In this document: one piece after another, positions 7,814 to 17,018 of the stretch
Layout: each line of letters starts with the position of its first letter
How positions within the stretch are numbered: position 1 is the first letter of the stretch
NCBI RefSeq assembly: GCF_036663835.1
Contig: NZ_JAXOJT010000001.1
Location: forward strand, 310,001-374,000
Source of the DNA: Sphingomonas sp. LT1P40
GTDB lineage: Bacteria > Pseudomonadota > Alphaproteobacteria > Sphingomonadales > Sphingomonadaceae
Direction of reading: 5' to 3'
Length of the DNA stretch: 64,000 nt
Position numbers and translations under genes: made by a program
Notes under the pieces: model-generated
Database searches by the model: none
Told to the model about the DNA's origin: nothing
The model's input: only the letters and a program-made list of their open reading frames with translations

Positions 7814-9543
7814 GGCTCGATCGCCTTGGCACCGGGACGTCGCGGATCGGTGCCGCCGAGGAACAGATTGTCGGTAATCATGATCGACTGCGCACTTCCC
7901 ATCGTTTCATCAGACGTGATGCGATGGCCCTTTGCCTTCAACGCCGCAACCGTATCCGGGTTGAAATTGGGTTCGACGCGGAGCGTCGCGGTCGTTCCCT
8001 GATAGATTCGCGGCTGGTGCGTCGCCTCATCGACGTTCAGGCCATAGTCGATCGCATTGACCACAATCTGAACCACCGTGGTCGGGATCGTGCTGCCGCC
8101 CGGGGTGCCGGTGACCAGCCACGGCTTGCCATCCTTGAAGATGATCGTCGGCATCATCGTGGACAGCATGCGCTTGCCCGGGGCCATCGCGTTGAGCGGC
8201 GGGGCTTCGCGCTTGCGCTGGGCCTCCCATGCCTGTTCGTGGCTGAAATTGTTCATCTGGTTGTTGAGCAATATGCCGGTGCCCGCGATCATCATGCCCG
8301 ATCCGAAATCGGAGCCGAGCGTGTAGGTGGTCGAGACGGCGTTGCCCTCTGCATCCGCGACCGAATAATGCGTGGTCGAGGGGCTTTCATATTTCAGGGG
8401 GTCGCCCGCTGGCAGGTCGCGGACGGGGGTGGCATTGTTCGGGTCGATCAGCTCGGCGCGTTCGGCGGCATATGCCTTGGACACGAAACCCTTGACCGGC
8501 GCGGTGACGAAGGCGGGATCGCCCAGCACACGGTAGCGGTCGATGTACGCTAGCTTCATCGTCTCGGCGAGGATGTGGAGCGAGGCGGCGGACCCTTGCC
8601 CCAGCGCCTTCATGTCGAAATGCTCGAGGATGTTGAGCATGTTCAGCAAGGTCGCACCGCCCGCGCTGGCCGGGGGCGCGGTATAAACGGTATAGCCGCG
8701 ATAGGTGCCGGTCAGCGGCGCGCGTTCGACTGGTTTGTAGGCGGCGAGATCGGCGGCGGTGACGATGCCGCCATTGGCCTTCATGTCCGCGGCGATGCGG
8801 CGGGCGACTTCGCCGGTGTAGAAGCCTTTCGCGCCCTCTTTGGCGATCTTGCCGAGCGTCCAGGCGAGGTCGGGTTGCTTGAGGATTTCGTCCTTGGCGT
8901 AGAGGGTGCCGTCGGGCTTGTAGAAGGTCGTCTTGCCCGACGTGCTTTTCGACAGGCGTTCGCGACCCCAGCCGAAGACAAAGGCTTCGTCGGCGGTGAG
9001 TTTCACGCCGTCGCGGGCGAGGCGGAGCGCCGGTTCGACGACCTTGGCCCAGGGGAGTTTGCCCCATTTTTTGTGGGCGTGCTCAAGCCCCGCAACGGTG
9101 CCGGGGACGGAGGGGGCGAGATAGCCATAGGAGGCGATCGCGCGTTCCTTGCCCTTTTCATCGACGAACATTGCGGGGGTGGCCGCACGTGGGGCGATGC
9201 CGCGAAAGTCGATGACGCGGACCTGTTTCGACTTGGCGTCGTAAACGGTCATGAAGCCGTCGCCGCCGATGTTGCCCGCGCGCGGCAACGTGACGGCGAG
9301 TGCGAAGCCGATGGCGACGGCGGCGTCGATGGCGTTGCCGCCATCGCGCATGATCTGTGCGCCGACCTCGCTGGCGATGGCGTTCTGGCTAACCACCATC
9401 CCGCGCGTGCCGACGACGGGAGAGTGGACCGAGGGGTATTCGAGGAGGTGTTTACTCTGCGCCGCGACGGGCAAGGGCAGCGCAAGGGCGAAGGCAGTTA
9501 GGGCTAGGACAAGGTTACGCAGGAACACGGGCAAACCCCTCAT
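7810..9543 (-). CDS. ggt: gamma-glutamyltransferase, periplasmic paralogue
   Basis: A 577-residue gamma-glutamyltransferase with a Sec signal peptide (cleavage expected after PLPVAAQ, near residue 29). The nucleophile Thr390 begins the classical TTHYSVAD motif; GSDFGSGMM and GTPGGSTIPTTV complete the small subunit. The large subunit shows the AGNIGGDGFM loop. It overlaps the symporter gene by four bases upstream and the second ggt downstream. A pair of secreted GGTs next to a dicarboxylate/amino acid symporter suggests that glutamate released outside the inner membrane is then imported. Confidence 0.95.
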   Translation of the reverse strand: MRGLPVFLRNLVLALTAFALALPLPVAAQSKHLLEYPSVHSPVVGTRGMVVSQNAIASEVGAQIMRDGGNAIDAAVAIGFALAVTLPRAGNIGGDGFMTVYDAKSKQVRVIDFRGIAPRAATPAMFVDEKGKERAIASYGYLAPSVPGTVAGLEHAHKKWGKLPWAKVVEPALRLARDGVKLTADEAFVFGWGRERLSKSTSGKTTFYKPDGTLYAKDEILKQPDLAWTLGKIAKEGAKGFYTGEVARRIAADMKANGGIVTAADLAAYKPVERAPLTGTYRGYTVYTAPPASAGGATLLNMLNILEHFDMKALGQGSAASLHILAETMKLAYIDRYRVLGDPAFVTAPVKGFVSKAYAAERAELIDPNNATPVRDLPAGDPLKYESPSTTHYSVADAEGNAVSTTYTLGSDFGSGMMIAGTGILLNNQMNNFSHEQAWEAQRKREAPPLNAMAPGKRMLSTMMPTIIFKDGKPWLVTGTPGGSTIPTTVVQIVVNAIDYGLNVDEATHQPRIYQGTTATLRVEPNFNPDTVAALKAKGHRITSDETMGSAQSIMITDNLFLGGTDPRRPGAKAIEP

Positions 9544-10850
9544 ACATCGTCGGCGGATTTATAGACGGCCACGTCCAGTTCCCCCTCCCACCGCGCGACG
9601 GCGGTGGCGATGGCGAGGTCGGAGGTGACGTTGGGGACGGTACGAGTCATGTCGAGAATGCGGTCGAACGGCAGGATGAAGCCGACGACGATGGCGGTCT
9701 GTTCCGGCGTGATGCCGATCGCGTGTAGCACGGCGGCGAGCACGAACAGCGATCCGGAGGGGACCGGGGCGACGCCCATCGCGACGATGGTGGTGGTGGC
9801 GGCGATCACCAGATAATCGGCCCAGCTGAGATCGATGCCGAATGCCTGGGCCGAGAACAAAGTGAGCATGGCGACATACATCGCCGCGCCGTCCATGCCG
9901 ATGGTCGCGCCGAGTGGCAGGACCGTGGAGGCGATGGGAGGTGAGACGCCCAGATTGCGCTCGGCAACGCGGATCGCGACAGGCAATGTGGCGGAACTGG
10001 ACGAGGTCGAGAAGCCGACCATGATCGCGTCGGCGATGCCGCGGAAGAAGGGCAGCGGGGGCAGCCACGCCATCAGCCGCACGACGATCAGCCCGTGAAT
10101 CAGCAAGGTGACGATGGCCGATCCGATGACGACGCACAGGCCGAGTTTCAGCACTGCGAGAAAGCTCGACGGACCGGTCGTGCCCATGACCACTGCGATC
10201 AGTGCGAACACGCCGAACGGCGCGGTTTCCATCACGAAGCCGACGATCTTCAGCATCACCTCCGACCCGGCATTCAGGAACTGGCGCACCGGCTCCGCGC
10301 CCTTGCCCGCCGCGATCACGCCCGCGCCGACGAGGATGGCGAAGAAGATGACGGCGAGCGTCTTGCCCTCCGCCATCGCGCCGATGGGATTGTCGGGGAT
10401 GATCTCCATGAACATCTGTGCGGTGTCGGGTGGGGTCCCCATCGCTTTCGGAATCGCGCCCGCGAAACTGGCACCCAGGCCGGGGGCGATGAGCGTCGCC
10501 ACAATGAGCCCGGTGGTGACGGCGAGCGCGGTGGTGAAGATGTACATCGCCAACGTCTTCACGCCGATGCTGCCAAGGCGTTTGGGATCCGCCAGCGCGG
10601 CGACGCCGGAGGCGATTGTCAGGAACACCAGCGGCACCACCAGCATGCGGATCAGGCGCACGAACAATGTGCCAATCCAGCCGATCGCGGTTGCGCCTTC
10701 ACCCCATAGCAAGCCGACGGCGGCCCCGAGGACAAGCGCGCCGAGGATGCGTTTCCACAGCGCGACGCCGAACCACCATGCAAAGGCGCGACGGACGGGA
10801 CCGCGTCGTTCGGACGTTTCCACGGCTTCGGGCGCGGTCGTTTCGGTCAT
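9540..10850 (-). CDS. dicarboxylate/amino acid:cation symporter (DAACS)
   Basis: A 436-residue inner-membrane transporter of the GltP/DctA class, with about eight hydrophobic segments. The serine-rich stretch GFSTSSSSATLPV is the re-entrant loop typical of the family. GATIGMDGAAMY and DRILDMTRTVPNVTSD are the substrate and cation binding regions. Family members carry glutamate, aspartate or C4-dicarboxylates with H+ or Na+. The ATG at 10850 overlaps the deacylase stop (ATGA), which decides the start over one five codons upstream. Its neighbours suggest glutamate/aspartate, perhaps the D forms, as substrate. Confidence 0.93.
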   Translation of the reverse strand: MTETTAPEAVETSERRGPVRRAFAWWFGVALWKRILGALVLGAAVGLLWGEGATAIGWIGTLFVRLIRMLVVPLVFLTIASGVAALADPKRLGSIGVKTLAMYIFTTALAVTTGLIVATLIAPGLGASFAGAIPKAMGTPPDTAQMFMEIIPDNPIGAMAEGKTLAVIFFAILVGAGVIAAGKGAEPVRQFLNAGSEVMLKIVGFVMETAPFGVFALIAVVMGTTGPSSFLAVLKLGLCVVIGSAIVTLLIHGLIVVRLMAWLPPLPFFRGIADAIMVGFSTSSSSATLPVAIRVAERNLGVSPPIASTVLPLGATIGMDGAAMYVAMLTLFSAQAFGIDLSWADYLVIAATTTIVAMGVAPVPSGSLFVLAAVLHAIGITPEQTAIVVGFILPFDRILDMTRTVPNVTSDLAIATAVARWEGELDVAVYKSADDV

Positions 10851-12517
10851 GCGGGGCAGTTCCACTTCGGTTGGCGTGGCTTGGGCAGCGGACGTCCGGC
10901 GAGCGTGCCGGTCAGGCGACCCTTGTCCACTGCGAGACGGCCATTGACCAGCACGTATCGCACGCCGACCGAGGGCCGGTCGGGCGAGTCATAGGTCGCC
11001 TGTTCGGCATAGGTCCGTGCGTCCAAAATCGCGATGTCGGCGAACTTGCCGGGGGCGAGCGTGCCACGATCCAGCAGGCCGAGGATCTGAGCGGTCTGAC
11101 CGGACGAGCGCTGGACAAAACGTTCGGGCGTCATCAACTGCTTCTCGCGCACGAACAGCCGCCAGCCGCGCGCGAAGCTGCCCATGCGGCGCGGGTGGCC
11201 GTTGGTGGCGTCGGAGGATGTCACCACCCAGGGTTCGCGGGCAAAGGCATCGATGTCGGATGCGATCATGTTGAAGCTGGCGATGCTGGCGCCGGGTTCG
11301 GCGATGAGCAGCCGGATCGCGGCGTCGAGCGGGGGGAGGTTCCACGCGCGGGCAATGGCGTCGAGGCGTTTGCCCTTGTGTGCGCCGCTGACGAGAAGGA
11401 TGGCGTTCGCGCCGCCGCGTATGCGCAGTTGTTCGGTGATCTCGGCGCGCAGTTTGGCATCAGCGGTCTTGAGGTTGGCAACCATCGCGAACGCGCCACC
11501 GTCCTGTGCGCGGCGCGGGACGAGCGCGGCAGCGAGCGACGTGCTGGAGGCTTCCCACGGATATTCGTCGGCGGTGATCTTCAGGCCGGATTTCTGCGCA
11601 GCGCGGATATGCGCGATGACTTTCGGCGCCATGCCCTGCGCGTCGACGCCAAGTGCCTTGATGTGCGCGATGTGGAGCGGGAGTTTGCCGGTGCGCGCGA
11701 TCGTCATCGCTTCGTCGATTGCGGGGAGCAGGCCGATCGAGGCGCTGCCTTCGTCGCGCAGATGGGTTTCATAGATCCCGCCATAGCGTCCGGCGACGCG
11801 GGCTAGGGCAGCGACTTCCGCCGTTTTGGCGAAGCTTTGCGGGGCGTAATAGAGACCGGCGGACAGGCCGAGCGCGCCGTCGCACATCGCGCGGGCAACG
11901 AGCGTTTCCATCCTTGCGGTTTCAGCGGGCGTCGGTGCGCGGTCGCGGTTGCCGATCACCGCAAGGCGGGCTTCGCCGAAGCCGGTGAAGCTGGCGACAT
12001 TGGGGCCCGTGGGATTGGTGGACAGACGGGCGAAGAGCCCGGCGATATCGGTCGCGCCGCCGCCGTCATTGCCGATGGCGATGCTGGTGACCCCTTGCAG
12101 CAAATGGTTGGCGAGCTGGCGCTTGGTCACGTCCTTCGACAATGCATCGGACGTCGAATGGGTATGCGGGTCGATCAGGCCGGGCGTGACGGTCAGGCCG
12201 CGCGCGTCGATCGTGCGGAGAGCGGTCGTGCCGCGTGGGCGTTGGCCGACATAGACGATGCGATCGCCGGTGATGCCGATCTCGGCGGCACGCGGCGCGC
12301 TGCCCGTGCCGTCGATGACTTGCCCGCCGGTGATGATGAGGTCGAGGGTGCGAAGTGTCTGGTCAAGGCTGGGGCTTGCCGCACTGCCCCACCCCAACCC
12401 AGTGGCAGGTCGCTCAGCGCCCCGGGCTGAGCTTGGACTGCCGGGGGCAGTCCAACCTGCCACTCCTGAAGGGGAGGGGCTAAGGATCAGCAGAACCGTA
12501 AGCCCGAACAAACGCAT
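10847..12517 (-). CDS. N-acyl-D-amino acid deacylase (amidohydrolase)
   Basis: A 556-residue metal-dependent amidohydrolase. The metal-binding DPHTHS is at residues 117-121; later His residues occur in YETHLRDEG and LHIAHIKALG, and the catalytic Asp in SSDATNGH. These are features of the D-aminoacylase family, which frees D-amino acids from N-acyl forms. The start overlaps the TonB receptor stop (TGATG). Residues about 13-50 (Pro, Ser, Gly and Ala rich) are encoded by a folded palindromic repeat inserted between the hydrophobic signal segment MRLFGLTVLLILS and the first conserved residues. Whether export still works is uncertain. Confidence 0.9.
   Translation of the reverse strand: MRLFGLTVLLILSPSPSGVAGWTAPGSPSSARGAERPATGLGWGSAASPSLDQTLRTLDLIITGGQVIDGTGSAPRAAEIGITGDRIVYVGQRPRGTTALRTIDARGLTVTPGLIDPHTHSTSDALSKDVTKRQLANHLLQGVTSIAIGNDGGGATDIAGLFARLSTNPTGPNVASFTGFGEARLAVIGNRDRAPTPAETARMETLVARAMCDGALGLSAGLYYAPQSFAKTAEVAALARVAGRYGGIYETHLRDEGSASIGLLPAIDEAMTIARTGKLPLHIAHIKALGVDAQGMAPKVIAHIRAAQKSGLKITADEYPWEASSTSLAAALVPRRAQDGGAFAMVANLKTADAKLRAEITEQLRIRGGANAILLVSGAHKGKRLDAIARAWNLPPLDAAIRLLIAEPGASIASFNMIASDIDAFAREPWVVTSSDATNGHPRRMGSFARGWRLFVREKQLMTPERFVQRSSGQTAQILGLLDRGTLAPGKFADIAILDARTYAEQATYDSPDRPSVGVRYVLVNGRLAVDKGRLTGTLAGRPLPKPRQPKWNCPA
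12387..12480. repeat. folded palindromic element inserted in a coding region
   Basis: Outer arms GTGGCAGGT and ACCTGCCAC (12402-12463) enclose two perfect hairpins: TGGACTGCC/GGCAGTCCA with a 3-base loop, and GCTCAGC/GCTGAGC with a 7-base loop. Together they can form a cloverleaf-like three-way junction. Flanks are CCCCACCCC and GGGGAGGGG. The whole element is read in frame by the deacylase gene and encodes about 38 residues. Such GC-rich palindromes are normally intergenic in this window. Confidence 0.85.
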
Positions 12518-15500
12518 CAGAATTTCTTGCTGACCGACGCGTAGATCTGGCGGCCGCGGTTGCCGTACAGATCGCCGATATAGCCGGTGCTCTGGTCGGC
12601 GATCGGTGCAAGCTGGTTGAACATGTTGCGCGCGCCGATACGGAAGCGGGTGCCGTCGAGCACGCCGCTGTCCGGCGTGACCTGAAGGTACAGGCTGTGC
12701 GTCATGTAATCATCGACGCGGAAACGGGTGCCGTCCGCCAGCGAGGCGGACGTGTCGTTGACCGCCCCGACATAGCTGGTGAAATAACCCGCGCCCCACA
12801 TGCCCGACTTCCAGGTGATGCTGGCCGAACCGCGCCATTTCGGACGGCCATTCTCCTCGATGATGCTCTGTGCACCGGTAATGTTGATCGTCGGATCGAT
12901 CGTGCCGTCGGCCTGGGCGTCGATCAGCGCCTGTGACGCCGGCCCCGGCACCTGATAGAATTCAAGAAGCCGCGCGGCATTCAACCGCACGCTGAAATCG
13001 CCGAGCGCGGTGTCCTTGACCTGATAATAGACACCCAGATCATAGCCGCGCACGGCACGCGGCGTCAGGTTGGTGTAATTGTCGATCACCTGAATGATCC
13101 GGCCGACCGGCGCGATGCCGGTGCCCGCGACCGCATCGATTTCCGCCGGGGTCGGCGCGGCGCGCTGAACGTTGGGGTTGGACGAGCCCGACAGGCGCAG
13201 GAAGTAGTCGAGCACCAGCGCGTTGGAATCGCCGAACAGGCCAATTACGTTCTTTTGCCGGATTTCCCAGTAGTCGGCGGTGAAGGTCAGGCGACCCGCG
13301 CTGCCCAGATTCAGCTGATAGGTGCCGCCCAGTGACAGGCTGTCCGATTCCTCGGGCGTCAGCGTCTGGCTGCCCGACCGGTTGCTGACCACGCCCTGAC
13401 TGCGCGTGCAGGCGTCGAAATTGGCGATGCGCCCGGCGCGCAGATCGGCCTCGCACTTGATCCAGTCGGTGCGGGTGTTGGAACGCTGAATGCCGTTCTC
13501 GAACAATTGCGGCAGATTCGGCGCGCGGAAGCCCTGTGACCATGACCCGCGCAGCTGGAGGTTGGCGACGGGGTACCAGGACAAAGCGACCTTTGGCTTC
13601 GCCACCGATCCGAAGCCCTGATAGCTTTCCACGCGGCCCGCGAGCTGGAGATCGAGCGAACGGACCAGCGGGATATCCATATCTTCGGAGACCACCGGTA
13701 CCGCCAGTTCGAGGAAGGCGGAGAAGGCGTCGCGCTTGCCCTTGCTGTCCGGCGTCGGGCTGGCGCCGATCGTGTCGCTGCCGTTCGATGATCCGTCGAG
13801 CGCGGTGAAGCTGATCGTACCGTCGAGGCGCGGATCGCGGTCGTCGGCGAAGGTTTCGTGCCGGAACTCGATCCCCGCCGCCATGCCGACACGACCGCCC
13901 GGCAAGTTGAACAGGTCGTTCTTCGACAACTTGAAGTCCGCCATCGCCAGCTCGGTCGTGCTGACGCGGCCGATATCGACCATGAAGCCGTCGATCACGC
14001 TTTGCGGGTTGGGCGTGGAGTCGATGCGGCCGGGATTGGCCGGGTCGCCACCGTTGAACGGGTTATAGGCGGTGGCGTCGAGGCGACCGAGTGCTTCCTG
14101 AAACTTGGTCAGGCTGACCGTGCGCATGCTGTCCGCCGTGCGCGCCTTTGAATAGAGCGCGGCGCTGTCGAAGTCGAAGCCCAACAGTTCGCCCCGGAAC
14201 CCGGCGAGGAAGCGGGTGGTGTCGTTGCGGACATTGACGACCAGCGGGCCGGCATCGACCGGGCGATAGTCGATCAGCTCGATCGGCACGCCGGTGGTGG
14301 CGACGCCGGTCAGACCGGGGATGCGGTTTGGGCTGCCAACCGGACCGAACGGGTTGTAGAAACCGTTGGCGGGGATAATCAGCCGCTGGCTGGCGAGCGC
14401 GGTGTCCTGTTCGCGCTGCGAGCGATAATCGGCGCGATACCAACCCGCCTCGGCAAAGAATTCGAGGCCGCTGTCGAATTCATGGTTGAAGAAGCCGAAC
14501 ATGTTGATCCGCTGATTGCGGCCGACGATCGTGCGGACGTCGTTAATGTCGTATTTGAGATTGTTGTCGGTGGAGGCGGTCGAGAGCGAGCTGTTGTCGA
14601 AACAGGTGCCGGCATAGCCGCTGGCGACGACGCAGCCCTCGTTGGTGCTGGGCTGAATGTGGAAGATGCCGCTGGTCGTCAGCGTGACGCCATTGGCCTG
14701 TGCGGCGGTGGTCGATGCGACGAAGCTGTTGGTCAGCCGCTGAAACTCGCCCCAGATGCTGTCGACCGAGGTGTTGTCGAAATCGGTGTCACCTTCAAAC
14801 GGCGTACCCACCACCAGCGGGCGCAGATCGGCCGAGCGCGAATTGCGGCGCTCGCGTGCGAACAGCGCGTCGCGGTGGTTGAACGACCCGAACAGCGAGA
14901 TGTTGGTCTTGCCATCGTTAAAGCTGTGTCCGGCCTCGAACCCCAGTTCATATTCGCGCTGGTCCGAATTGTCGGTGAAGCCGACCTCACCGGTGACACG
15001 CAGCCCCTTGAAATTGTCCTTCAGCACCGTGTTGATGACGCCGGCAACCGCGTCCGAGCCATAGATGGCGGCGGCACCGTCGAGCAGCACTTCGACCCGG
15101 CGGACGCCGAGCACGGGGATGGTGTTGGTGTTGACGCTCTGCACCGGCACGAGATTTTCGGCCTGGGTGCCGGGGTGAAGGACCATGCGGCGGCCATTCA
15201 ACAGCACCAGCGTGTTGCCGGTACCGAGCGCGCGCAGGTTGATCGACGCGGTGTCGCCGCGCGCATCGTTAATGCCGCCGGCATCGCGGCTTTCGTTGAA
15301 GGCGACGTCGCCCGCCTGCGGGATCGAGCGGAACAGATCGTCGCCGCTGGTGGCGGCAGTGGCGGCGATGTCGTCCTCGTTCAGCACGACGACGGGGAGC
15401 GATCCGGCGACGTCCGCGCCCTTGATCTGCGATCCGATGACGACGACTTCCTCACCCTCGTCGCCCTGAACATCGGCGGCGGTCTGCGGTGCGTCCTGAA

Positions 15501-15600
15501 CCGGGGCGGGTGCGCCGGTGTCCTGTGCCATGGCGGCGTTGGCGGCGGCGAGAAGCGAAATCCCGCCCATCAGGCTGGCGATGCGGATTGCAGTCTTCAT
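12517..15600 (-). CDS. TonB-dependent receptor
   Basis: A 1027-residue outer-membrane transporter. The signal peptide ends near ANAAMAQ; the plug region holds EEVVVIGSQI, LVLLNGRRM and VEVLLDGAAAIYGSDAVAGVIN. The C-terminus ends with a phenylalanine after ASVSKKF, the standard beta-barrel end signal. The beta-barrel carries long extracellular loops (four Cys in all, such as GCVVASGYAGTC). It is followed by N-acyl-D-amino acid deacylase (TGATG overlap) and preceded by a D-amino acid dehydrogenase, so the ligand may be an acylated D-amino acid or a D-residue peptide; that ligand is inferred. Confidence 0.95.
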   Translation of the reverse strand: MKTAIRIASLMGGISLLAAANAAMAQDTGAPAPVQDAPQTAADVQGDEGEEVVVIGSQIKGADVAGSLPVVVLNEDDIAATAATSGDDLFRSIPQAGDVAFNESRDAGGINDARGDTASINLRALGTGNTLVLLNGRRMVLHPGTQAENLVPVQSVNTNTIPVLGVRRVEVLLDGAAAIYGSDAVAGVINTVLKDNFKGLRVTGEVGFTDNSDQREYELGFEAGHSFNDGKTNISLFGSFNHRDALFARERRNSRSADLRPLVVGTPFEGDTDFDNTSVDSIWGEFQRLTNSFVASTTAAQANGVTLTTSGIFHIQPSTNEGCVVASGYAGTCFDNSSLSTASTDNNLKYDINDVRTIVGRNQRINMFGFFNHEFDSGLEFFAEAGWYRADYRSQREQDTALASQRLIIPANGFYNPFGPVGSPNRIPGLTGVATTGVPIELIDYRPVDAGPLVVNVRNDTTRFLAGFRGELLGFDFDSAALYSKARTADSMRTVSLTKFQEALGRLDATAYNPFNGGDPANPGRIDSTPNPQSVIDGFMVDIGRVSTTELAMADFKLSKNDLFNLPGGRVGMAAGIEFRHETFADDRDPRLDGTISFTALDGSSNGSDTIGASPTPDSKGKRDAFSAFLELAVPVVSEDMDIPLVRSLDLQLAGRVESYQGFGSVAKPKVALSWYPVANLQLRGSWSQGFRAPNLPQLFENGIQRSNTRTDWIKCEADLRAGRIANFDACTRSQGVVSNRSGSQTLTPEESDSLSLGGTYQLNLGSAGRLTFTADYWEIRQKNVIGLFGDSNALVLDYFLRLSGSSNPNVQRAAPTPAEIDAVAGTGIAPVGRIIQVIDNYTNLTPRAVRGYDLGVYYQVKDTALGDFSVRLNAARLLEFYQVPGPASQALIDAQADGTIDPTINITGAQSIIEENGRPKWRGSASITWKSGMWGAGYFTSYVGAVNDTSASLADGTRFRVDDYMTHSLYLQVTPDSGVLDGTRFRIGARNMFNQLAPIADQSTGYIGDLYGNRGRQIYASVSKKF

Positions 15601-15654
15601 GTTGTTACCCCTTTTACAAAAACCCGGTTGATATGCTTCGGCGTCTTCGCACCG

Positions 15655-16872
15655 TCAGGCTTTCCCCTCCACCAGTCGGGCGACGCGTTCGGCTGACCCT
15701 GCGGCATAGGTCCAGCCGAGCGCGCCATGCCCGGTATTGGCGATAATCCCCGGCGCGATGGTCCGGGTGATTGGCAGCGAATCGGGGGTCATCGGCCGCA
15801 GCCCCGCCCAACTCGATTCGATTGATTCATAGTCTGCCGCCTGGGGAAGCGCAGCCCGCGCGCTATCGATCAGGTTGCGCAATCGTTTCGGTTCGACCCG
15901 GGTGTCGCGTTTGCCCAGTTCGGCCAAGCCCGCGATCCGCATATGATTGCCGAGACGGGCAAAGACGACGCGATTGGCAACGTCGGTGATGCTGGCCGAC
16001 GGTGCGGCAGGGCCGGGCAAGGCGGTGATCGAATAGCCCTTCATCGGCTGAATTGGCAACCGCACGCCGAGTTGCCGGGCGAGGCGCGGTGCACCGTTTC
16101 CGGTCGACAGGATGATGCGATCGGCGGGGACGCGGTGGCCGTCGGCGGTGACGATGCCGGGCTTGCGACCGTTCGCCTCGATCCGGTCGATGCCGGTGGC
16201 GAACATCGAGCTGCCACCCGCGCGGAGCAGCGCGGCATGCGCGCTGGTACAGAAACGATGCGGATCGCCGACCTCTTCGTCGGGCGTGTGAAGCGCGCCG
16301 ACAATGTCGCCGCGCACTGCCGCGAGCATCGGTTCGAGCGCGACCACGGCATCGGGATCGAGCAAGGTCTGGACGACGCCGTGACCCTCTTTCAGCTCGA
16401 CCATCCGCTGCGCGGCGGCGAAGGCGCCGGCGGTGCGGTAGAGATGGATCTTACCCGGAATGCTGTGGCCATATTCCAAGCCGTGGCGCGCGGTTAGCGC
16501 GTTAAGCGCCGCGCGGGATTCGGTGGCGAGTTCGAGCCCGGCGAGCGTGTTGGCCCGGAAACGATCGGCGCTGCCGTTGCGCAGGAACGCGATGGTCCAT
16601 GCGATGAAGTCGGGATCGAAGCGCAGGCTGAAGCGCAGACCGGGATCGAGGCCGAGCAGAAGGCGCGGGATTTGCGACAGGGTGGCCGGGCTGGCAAGCG
16701 CGTCGGTATAGGAATAGCTGAGTTGTGCGCCGTTGGCGAAGGATGTGCCGAGGCCGGGGCCGCTGGCAGAATCGATGACGGTGACGCGGTGGCCGCGATC
16801 GGCCAGCGTCAGCGCGGTCGCCATGCCGACCACGCCCGCGCCGAGCACGATGATCTCCTCGCTGCGCGTCAT
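15655..16872 (-). CDS. dadA: D-amino acid dehydrogenase, FAD-dependent
   Basis: A 405-residue flavoenzyme of the DadA/DAO family. The Rossmann motif is IIVLGAGVVGMATALTLADRG near the N-terminus. TSFANGAQLSYSYTDALASP and the C-terminal GLRPMTPDSLPI and GHGALGWTYAAGSA are characteristic of D-amino acid dehydrogenases, which oxidise D-amino acids to 2-oxo acids and pass electrons to the respiratory chain. It lies 55 bases upstream of the TonB receptor on the same strand and probably begins the array. A LysR gene lies immediately upstream, also on the minus strand. Confidence 0.9.
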   Translation of the reverse strand: MTRSEEIIVLGAGVVGMATALTLADRGHRVTVIDSASGPGLGTSFANGAQLSYSYTDALASPATLSQIPRLLLGLDPGLRFSLRFDPDFIAWTIAFLRNGSADRFRANTLAGLELATESRAALNALTARHGLEYGHSIPGKIHLYRTAGAFAAAQRMVELKEGHGVVQTLLDPDAVVALEPMLAAVRGDIVGALHTPDEEVGDPHRFCTSAHAALLRAGGSSMFATGIDRIEANGRKPGIVTADGHRVPADRIILSTGNGAPRLARQLGVRLPIQPMKGYSITALPGPAAPSASITDVANRVVFARLGNHMRIAGLAELGKRDTRVEPKRLRNLIDSARAALPQAADYESIESSWAGLRPMTPDSLPITRTIAPGIIANTGHGALGWTYAAGSAERVARLVEGKA

Positions 16873-17001
16873 CGCATATGCCGATCGGGCTTGAACGCCA
16901 TGGTCAGTCGATATCCCCCGCGCTCCGGGTTACCGTTCCGGCGTGCGAGGTGAAACTATCGTGCGCGAGCGTGATGCAAAGTGTGGTTTTGATTCACTAC
17001 C

Positions 17002-17018
17002 CATAACCAGAGGCTATG
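17002..17018. promoter_or_regulatory. LysR-type T-N11-A palindrome upstream of dadA
   Basis: CATAACC and GGCTATG form an imperfect dyad (6 of 7 pairs) around AGA. It fits the T-N11-A pattern bound by LysR-type regulators. It lies about 130 bases upstream of the dadA start and overlaps the stop codon of the LysR gene. Binding by that regulator is inferred. Confidence 0.4.

Noticed and set aside
12387..12480. Interpretation as a transcription terminator
   Set aside because: It lies inside a coding region with a continuous frame and has no T tract on either strand.
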